64,000 nt of DNA from Vigna angularis (Eukaryota > Streptophyta > Magnoliopsida > Fabales > Fabaceae): NCBI RefSeq assembly GCF_016808095.1, contig NC_068978.1, positions 22,932,806 through 22,996,805 on the forward strand. Direction: 5' to 3'. Below are positions 48,501 through 57,500 of the stretch, one piece after another (the first letter of the stretch is position 1; each line of letters starts with the position of its first letter). The notes beneath the pieces were generated by a model, which was not told where the DNA came from, made no database searches, and was given only the letters and a program-made list of their open reading frames with translations. The translations under genes were made by a program, and so were the position numbers.

Positions 48501-51500
48501 CAATAAAAGAGATTCATTCATTCGTTATCATTCGTTTATTGTTCTATTACGTGTGTGAGAGTGTGAAAGGGTGTATTTGGCTAGTTTACGTACTCAGGTA
48601 CGTAACAATTGGTCCGACCTGCCAGATCGTCAAGGGAGGAAACTGCCGAATCCTATTGAGAGGAGGAAAGACATCATGGAGGAAAGAGTGAATGCAATTG
48701 AAGGGAAACTAGAGAGCATGGGGCAGAGACTAAAGAACATGAAGTTGTCCCTAAGGAGGTTGAAGGCAGAGTTGAGTGGAATACGCCATGAAGTCCAAGC
48801 TCCAAATGGGGAGGGACTACTGGAACCGAACGATAGTGGACTAACGGATCCGAACGTGAGCGAACTGCCAGAACCGAACGATAGCAGACTGTTGAATCCG
48901 AACGTGAAAGAACGGATGGAACCTACAAAGAGAGGACTTACCGAGCCGAACGTGAGTGAACTGCCAGAACCGAACGATAGTAGACTGCTGGATCTGAACG
49001 TGAAAGAACGGATGGAACCTACAGAGAGAGGACTTACCGAGCCGAACGGGAGGAGACGGCCAGAACCGAACAGGAGAAAACTACCTGAACCAAACGGTCT
49101 AGTATTGGAAGGAAGAATGAAGGCTTTGGAAGTAAGGGCAGATGGAAGAATCAATACCCTGGAGAGAACAATGGAGTCTGTGAAGAGATGGGCCGACAAA
49201 AAGAACAGGGAGCTTGTAGTGTTTGGTACACTGGCAGAAGGAAGAGAGCAACGTGAAGTACTGAAAGACATTGAAAACCATTGCCTCAGGGCTTATGATT
49301 CAAGAGAAGTGGTAACCAGAATGCTGGACGAAGAATGGAAGACATTAGAGAAGGTTTTACCACCACCCGAACCTCCAGACATGAATTGATGAGGAGCCAT
49401 GAGATCAAGCTCCCCGTTTCCAACCTTGAGGGCAAGGTTGTTTTGCAGTGGGGTGTAATGTTACGATCTAAGGTAGGGGTAATAATAAGGGTTGGAAAGT
49501 ATATGAGTAGAGAAAATATTTAGTATAAGTTAATTAGAGTAAATAAATATAGTGTAATTTAATTAGAGTAAATAAATATATATTTAGGGAAATATTCAAT
49601 ATAAGATATTTATAATTAAGGATATATGCTAGGATAATATTCGGAGAGATATTTATATTAAATATAGGGATATTTATATTAACTATTAAATATAAGGATA
49701 TTTATATTAAATGCAGATATATTCTAGAGGAATATTTAATAAGAGATGGGCGGGAAATAATTAACATAAATAAGGTTAGAGTCTAGGGTTAAAGATATGT
49801 TTTTTTTATTATTGAGTTTTGTGATAGACATTATTGTCTTGTGAGGGAGGTTATGCTCCTAAAGTAATTGAAGGAGGTTATGCTCCCAATTATTGTTTAC
49901 CCTTGTTTATTCAGATATTACCATCAATAAAAGAGATTCATTCATTCGTTATCATTCGTTTTTTGTTCTATTACGTGTGTGAGAGTGTGAAAGGGTGTAT
50001 TTGGCTAGTTTACGTACTCAGGTACGTAACAATTGGTCCGACCTGCTGCACCGTCAAGGGAGGAAACTATCGGATCCTATTAAGAGGAGGAAAGACATCA
50101 TGGAGGAAAGAGTGAATGCAATTGAAGGGAAACTAGAGAGCATGGGGCAGAGACTAAAGAACATGAAGTTGTCCCTAAGGAGGTTGAAGGCAGAGTTGAG
50201 TGGAATACGCCATGAAGTCCAAGCTCCAAATGGGGAGGGACTATTGGAACCGAAAGATAGTGGACTAACGGATCCGAACGTGAGCGAACTGCCAGAACCG
50301 AACGATAGCAGACTGCTGAATCCGAACGTGAAAGAACAGACAGAACCTACAGAGAGAGGACTTACCGAGCCGAACGTGAGCGAACTGCCAGAACCGAACG
50401 ATAACAGACTGTTGGATCCGAACGTCAAAGAACGGACGGAACCTACAGAGAGAGGACTTACCGAGCCGAACGGGAGGAGACGGCCAGAACCGAACGTGAG
50501 AAAACTACCTGAACCAAACGGTCTAGTATTGGAAGGAAGAATGAAAGCTTTGGAAGTAAGGGCAGATAGAAGAATCAATACCCTGGAGAGAACAATGGAG
50601 TCTGTGAAGAGATGTGCCGACAAAAAGAACAGGGAGCTTGTAGTGTTTGGTACACTGGCAGAAGGAAGAGAGCAACGTGAAGTACTGAAAGACATTGAAA
50701 ACCATTGCCTCAAGGCTTATGATTCAAGAGAAGTGGTAACCAGAATGTTGGACGAAGAATGGAAGACATTAGAGAAGGTTTTACCACCACCCGAACCTCC
50801 ATACATGAATTGATGAGGAGCCATGAGATCAAGCTCCCCGTTTCCAACCTTGAGGACAAGGTTGTTTTGCAGCGGGGTGTAATGTTACGATCTAAGGTAG
50901 GGGTAATAATAAGGGTTAGAAAGTATATGAGTAGAGAAAATATTTAGTATAAGTTAATTAGAGTAAATAAATATAGTGTAATTTAATTAGAGTAAATAAA
51001 TATATATTTAGGGAAATATTCAATATAAGATATTTATAATTAAGGATATATGCTAGGATAATATTCGGAGAGATATTTATATTAAATATAGGGATATTTA
51101 TATTAAATATTAAATATAAGGATATTTATATTAAATGCAGATATATTCTTGAGGAATATTAAAAAGAGATAGGCGGGAAATAATTAATATAAATAAGGTT
51201 AGAGTCCAGGGTTAAAGACATGTTTTTTTTATTATTGAGTTTTGTGACAGACATTATTGTCTTGTGAGGGAGGTTATGCTCCTAAAGTAATTGAAGGAGG
51301 TTATGCTCCCAATTATTGTTTACCCTTGTTTATTCAGATATTACCATCAATAAAAGAGATTCATTCATTCGTTATCATTAGTTTATTGTTTTATTATGTG
51401 TGTGAGAGTGTAAAAGGGTGTATTTGGTTAGTGTACATATTCAGGGTCTAGGTAACAGTATAACATTTATGGAATCCGATTTCCAAAGTAGATTGGAGAC

Positions 51501-54500
51501 GGTTTATTCTGAGATAAGTTCGCTCAAGCTTCATTGGCGGGAGAAAGTTCTTAAGGCTTATGGTAACGAACTATATTCCAGGTAATTGAAACAGTTCCAG
51601 CTTTCAGATTTCTACTGTACATTATTTTTCCCAAAAATAATATCTATGAAATTCATAACATCTACCAAGGAGAAAAAGTGACATAGAACGCCACTTGGAG
51701 CGTTGCGCTAGTGCACTTACTAAGGCTGCTCGCATCTCAACAGGTTTTCAATCAAGGTAAGATGTCCTTTACTAACTCTCTTTAAACTTTTCAATCAAGT
51801 CTTCTTCTCGAAATAAATTTTCCTTCTCATAGAGAATTATAATATATACATCTTCTTTAAAAATAACTATGTTTCTATGCGTCACATAATTAATATATAT
51901 TCTTATATTCACACTTATTTACATTTCACAAGTCATAGATATCCTATAATATAAACATAGATAGGCAGGCACATATATCATTCTCAACTACATTATCCCC
52001 ACGCACGCACAATATTGAACCAATACCACACACAATATTGAACCAATATCACTCAAATTTTTTTTCTTTATCAAAAGTTGTCTCAAGATCAACTTCACAA
52101 AGTTTTTCAAATTTGTATTTGATCTATACAATTTTTCTTAAGCAAAAATTGCCCTAATAGAAACTTCATAAAAATTATGAAATCTTAACTTTAGCTAAAG
52201 GTTTTGGCTTGAGCGATAATTACCGTGGAACAACGCCATACAAATTTTGAGATTTTCGCAAAAAATAAAAACGATAACACTTTATTTATGTTCCCATACT
52301 TGAAAAAAAGTTTTAAAAAAGATACATTTTCATCTAATGATTTCAATCTAATATGATCAAACCAAACTTATTTACACTAAAAATAATCGTATCTTAAATC
52401 AACATATATCTCAGATTTTTAAACTAGAATTCAAACCAGTTTCGAACTTATACCAACCAATTTCATTAAAAATTAAACTTGCACAACTATTTCAACCACA
52501 AATAATGCATAATAAATTATGCATAAAATATATTATTGTGACTATTATGACCAAGTCACAGATGGGACAATGGAAATCTTTTACCCTAAAGTTTTATGAT
52601 AAATAAAACTCATTTTCCTTATCTTTTCATTTTTTTTAATTAAGCTTAAGCTCCCAACTTCACTATTCTTATAGAAAGACTAAATTTGTGGATTAAATAC
52701 TTTGACCAGTGATCTAAACATATCATTATGCTCCTGAAGTAACTGAGGTTTGTCTTTTCCCCAAAAATGTCACATGCAAAACCTTATCTTAAGCATGAAA
52801 TCCTTCTCCAAAAACCAACTAAAAAAAGAGCAAATAAAAACTTACTCAAAAGTGTTCTACTCTCAATCACGATCACTAAGGTGAAAGGATGAATGACTAT
52901 TTCAGAAATTTAGAATGAAGACAAAAGAAAAAGATTTTAGAGAAATAATAATTTTTGTAAAATAAAGTTCGTATAATTAACTTTTTCTATATATATAAAT
53001 TTTATAGCTTAAATAATAAAATATTCATACTTTATTTCATTTAAACTAATTCTATTCTTACACAATTTAACATGGTCCTCACATTTTCTCTAATTTTATT
53101 AACATTTTTCATGGTTTAGAAATTAAACCTATCTAAAGTTGAAAGTTCTAATGAATTTTAACAAATAGTAAAGGTTAGAAAGAGTGTTAGAGATTCTCAC
53201 TACCACTCCTCTTGAGAGATAATTGAAACACTTTGTGCTTTCATGTTGTTACTTAACATTGTCTCTGATACTAGCATGTATTAAATTCATGACATTATGA
53301 CAGTCTTCGAAAGCTGAAGGCTTACAATCGGATAGAGAGCCTTGTAGAATATTGGAGGGGCGCACTCTGTGAGACTGCTGAAATTTCGAGGTTGGTAGTT
53401 CAGTACTACAGGTAATGAAACACCCACCTTCTCCCAATTTTACTGAACTTCGTCTCTAAAAGTAACAAATAAAATCCGTAATATTTATGAAGAGGACTAA
53501 CGGATAATGAGATCAACTATATGGAGAAGAATGCTAGGGACGCACTTCGTGAGGCTGCTGGCATCTCCGGGCTTGTAATCCTCAATTCTAGGTAATGAAA
53601 CACTTCTACTTTCCCTGATTATTTTTTTTAATGAAATACCATTACTTTATAGGTCAAATTTTTATGTACCACAGTAACATAAATGCACAAATTTTAAATT
53701 TTCTATTAACCTTTAAAATTAACCTTTCACTGTAGTTTTTTTCCTCGTTAAATTTATTTCAGAGCTCATGTTGAAAGAATCTTATAGAAAGACATGTGCT
53801 ATAAAATAGTTCTTAAAAAAGAAAACATTGCATTAGATGATCTTAATGAAGTAAGACAGATTTGTACGAGTATAACTTTTTACTCAAATGTTGCTTTTAT
53901 TTTGATGCATATAGCGCTGGTTTCATTGTAGGAATGAAAGTGAGGCTGTGAAAAATATTGTTAAAAATGTTACAAGTTTGTTGAACAAGACAGAGTTGTT
54001 TGTTGCCAAGAATCCTGTCGGAGTAGAATCTCGAGTGCAGGAAATGGTTCAATTGCTAGAACAAAAACAATCAAACGATGTTCTACTACTTGGGATATGG
54101 GGGATGGGAGGCATTGGAAAAACAACTATTGCAAAAGCAATTTACAATAAGATTGGCCGCAATTTTGAGGAAAGGAGTTTCCTTGCAGATATTAGGGAGG
54201 CTTGGGGGCAAGAAGCTGGCCACGTTTGTTTACAACAACAACTTCTATATGATATCCATAAAGAAAACAATACAAAGATACATAACAGTGAATCAGGAAA
54301 AGTTATACTAAGAGAAAGACTTCGCCATAAAAGGATACTTCTTATACTTGATGATGTAAATAAATTACAGCAATTAAATGCTTTGTGTGGAAGTCGTGAA
54401 TGGTTTGGTTCAGGGAGTAGAATAATCATCACAACCAGAGACATACATTTACTTAGAGGGAAAAGAGTTGATCAAGTTTTCGCAATGACAGAAATGAATG

Positions 54501-57500
54501 TAGATGAATCCATTGAGCTGTTTAGTTGGCATGCATTCAAACAAGCAAGTCCCGAAGAAGATTTTATTGAACTTTCAAGAAACGTAGTTGCTTATGCTGG
54601 GGGCTTGCCACTTGCTCTTGAAGTCCTTGGGTCTTATTTGTTTGATATGGAGGTAACAGAATGGAAGAGTGTATTGGAAAAACTTAGGAAAATTCCTAAT
54701 GATGAAGTACAGGAGAAGTTAAAAATAAGCTATGATGGTTTAAGTGATGATACTGAGAAAGGAATATTCCTTGACATAGCATGTTTCTTTATAGGAAAGG
54801 ATCGAAATGATGTTATACATATATTGAATGGTTGTGGACTTTTCGCAGAAAATGGAATACGTGTCTTGGTAGAGCGAAGTCTTGTAACTGTGGATGATAA
54901 GAACCAACTTGGAATGCATGATTTGCTACGGGACATGGGAAGGGAAATTATTCGTTCAAAATCACCAATGGAGCTTGAGGAGCGTAGCAGGTTATGGTTT
55001 CATGAGGATGTGCTTGATGTGTTATCAAAAGAAACTGTAAGACCTTCATTTGTTATTTTAGTATTACAATTATATAAAGCTAATGGAAACAATATACACC
55101 TTTGTAAGTTGGCTATTTTAGCATTCATTTGGTCAATTGCTTGTCACAAGAATTTTTAAAAATTGTTTGGTTGTGAATTGTTCGTTTCCTCTTATAGCTC
55201 CTATAGAAAAAATTATGGTCTTTTTCATCAGTGATTTTACTGTCATATATCTTTAGCAATGCATATTTTACCGTTCCTTTTTTCTCTGATAGGGAACAAA
55301 ATTTATTGAGGGATTGACTTTGAAGTTACCTAGAACTAATACAAAATCTCTGTGCACTAAAGCATTTATGAACATGAAGAAACTCAGGTTGCTGCAACTT
55401 TCTGGTGTAGAACTTGTTGGAGATTTTGAATATCTTTCCAAAGACCTGAGATGGCTTTGTTGGCATGGATTTCCTTTTGCCTTCATACCAACAAGCTTTT
55501 ATCAAGGTAGTCTAGTTTCTATTGAGTTAGAAAATAGTAAGATTACCATGGTGTGGAAAGCGACTCAGGTATTTAGTTTTTTGGATTTCATGCGTTGTTC
55601 TTTTTTTTTTTATTTAAATCATATTAAGCATTATTATGAAACTTAAACATCCGAACTAGGTTGACATTTTAAAGTTTCAAGAATCACATGCCACCACATG
55701 AAAAATCAGTAAAAGAAAGGAAAAAGATACAAGGAGAATGAAGGGACAAAACCAAACTCATGCAGAGAATAAACAACCTCTAAACAAAAGGCTTAAAAAA
55801 TGAAAACGAATGCGGGAAGGTAAAGCTTATCAATAAAATTGATAGTACAAATACTTGGGATGTGCCAACCAATGCCATTAAAGGCATCACAAACCTTAGA
55901 CTTGAGCTGACACCCGGGTTTTAGGAATTCCAAGATGCTGAAAGATAGAAATATCAAAATGCCAAGCATCATTCTAGAAATTAACATATTGACTACCAAC
56001 AATCATTATGTCTGGTCAAATAGATGAAGATTTATGAACAATTCTTTGATTATACTTATTTAGAAAACCCGCTCTCATAACTTGAGACCAATTCAAATTA
56101 CCATAAATGAGACCAATTCAAATTACCATAAATTAAACTCCAAACCAACTTAAGCATGTTTATATTGTTTTCTTCTCTAAGATTGATCACACCCATCCCA
56201 CCATCATGCTTATGAGAACACAAAGTCTCCCATTTAAGATTCATAATGTAAGTTTTCAATATATCTTCCGTCTGGATGTAATTACAAATCCAGTCTTCCA
56301 CCTCTTAGAGCAAATTAATTGGCCATCTATAAACCTGAAAGTTGCAATGAATAACCCCAATACTAATCAATTGGATTCTACCCATCATACTCAACAACTT
56401 ACCTTTCCAATAACTCAATTTATTTTTTATATTATCAGCAATAAGTCTAAGGAATCTAGATTTATGCGCACCTTGAAAAAGGGGAACACCCAAACAAGTA
56501 TCGAAACCCAAGATACTTTAATTACTTTATTAAAGGAGATAGTAGTGTTGCCAGTGTAAAAATGGCTTTCAGCACTATTGAGCCACTGACCCGAAGCAGA
56601 GCCATACATCTCAAATAGCTGCATGATACTTTCAAGACTTCTCTTATTACAAAAGCATCATTTGAATATCAGAGGGAAACAGAGTACCTTTAAGATTCAC
56701 CACAAGGAGGATGTGCTTTGAATTAACCAAAAGCGTATCTATATTCAGCTTCTGCACTGAATCCGGCAACAACATTTTTCTTGCTCTTCTAGGAGATAAA
56801 GTTCCTTCTAATGAATGCACAATATCCTGTGGTGGATCCTTTTTCAATTGGACAACCAACTGAATCTGCACTATTTCAGTGTCACCACTATGGTCATCTT
56901 TGATACTTATACAAAGCATGTTTTTTTACTGAATAAAAGAAGTATGAAGTGTCAACCAAAAGTAATGAGGATAGCCTTGCCTACACAAAAAGTAAAAGCT
57001 AAACCAAAATATAATGGAACTACAAAAATGGCATCATGAGTATATATTTAACATCCCACTTCACTGTTCATGGCATATTTTTTTTGCTTTCATTTATTTT
57101 TGTTGTTTTTTTTATCTAATTTATTTCCATTGTACTTTTTTTTAGCTGATGGAGAAGTTGAAAATTCTTAATCTTAGCCATTCTCATTATTTAACAAAGA
57201 CACCAGACTTTTTGAATTTGCCCAATCTTGAAAAGCTTATACTCATGGATTGTCCAAGGCTGTCTGAAATTTCATATACCATTGGTCATCTCACCAAAGT
57301 TCTACTAATAAACTTTCAAGATTGTATTAGCCTTCGTAACCTTCCAAGAAGTATCTATAAGTTGAAATCTCTTAAAACACTCATTCTTTCGGGTTGTCTA
57401 AAGATTGATAAGTTGGAAGAGGACATAGAACAGATGGAGTCTTTGACAACCCTTGTTGCTGACAAGACTGCTATAAGAAGGGTGCCCTTTTCAATAGTCA

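Larger units (their letters stand above)
48044..51457 (+). mobile_element. Tandem LTR element: LTR-int-LTR-int-LTR, 3414 bp
   Basis: Three LTRs (48044-48607, 49459-50031, 50883-51457; each TGTTACGATCTAAGG...GTAACA) alternate with two 851-bp internal regions (48608-49458, 50032-50882). The whole is flanked by the perfect 5-bp duplication GTATA (48039-48043 and 51458-51462). It is inserted in the intron between mini-exons 5 and 6; removing it with one TSD restores a 97-nt intron, the normal size here. There is no pol. Each internal region carries one ORF. Just before each LTR copy the text PVSNLEGKVVLQ followed by a G-rich tract resembles the 3' end of gypsy pol, which suggests a non-autonomous gypsy derivative. 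Confidence 0.9.

Noticed and set aside
48630..49271. 213-aa antisense ORF in the tandem LTR element (also at 50054-50713)
   Set aside because: Mirror of the repeat-rich sense ORF (FGSGSS repeats come from the EPN codons read backwards).
39683..53591. Mini-exons as remnants of decayed duplicate TIR exons
   Set aside because: All nine are open, multiples of three and in one phase, with intact splice signals; random decay would have broken several. Kept as exons, with transcript evidence still needed.
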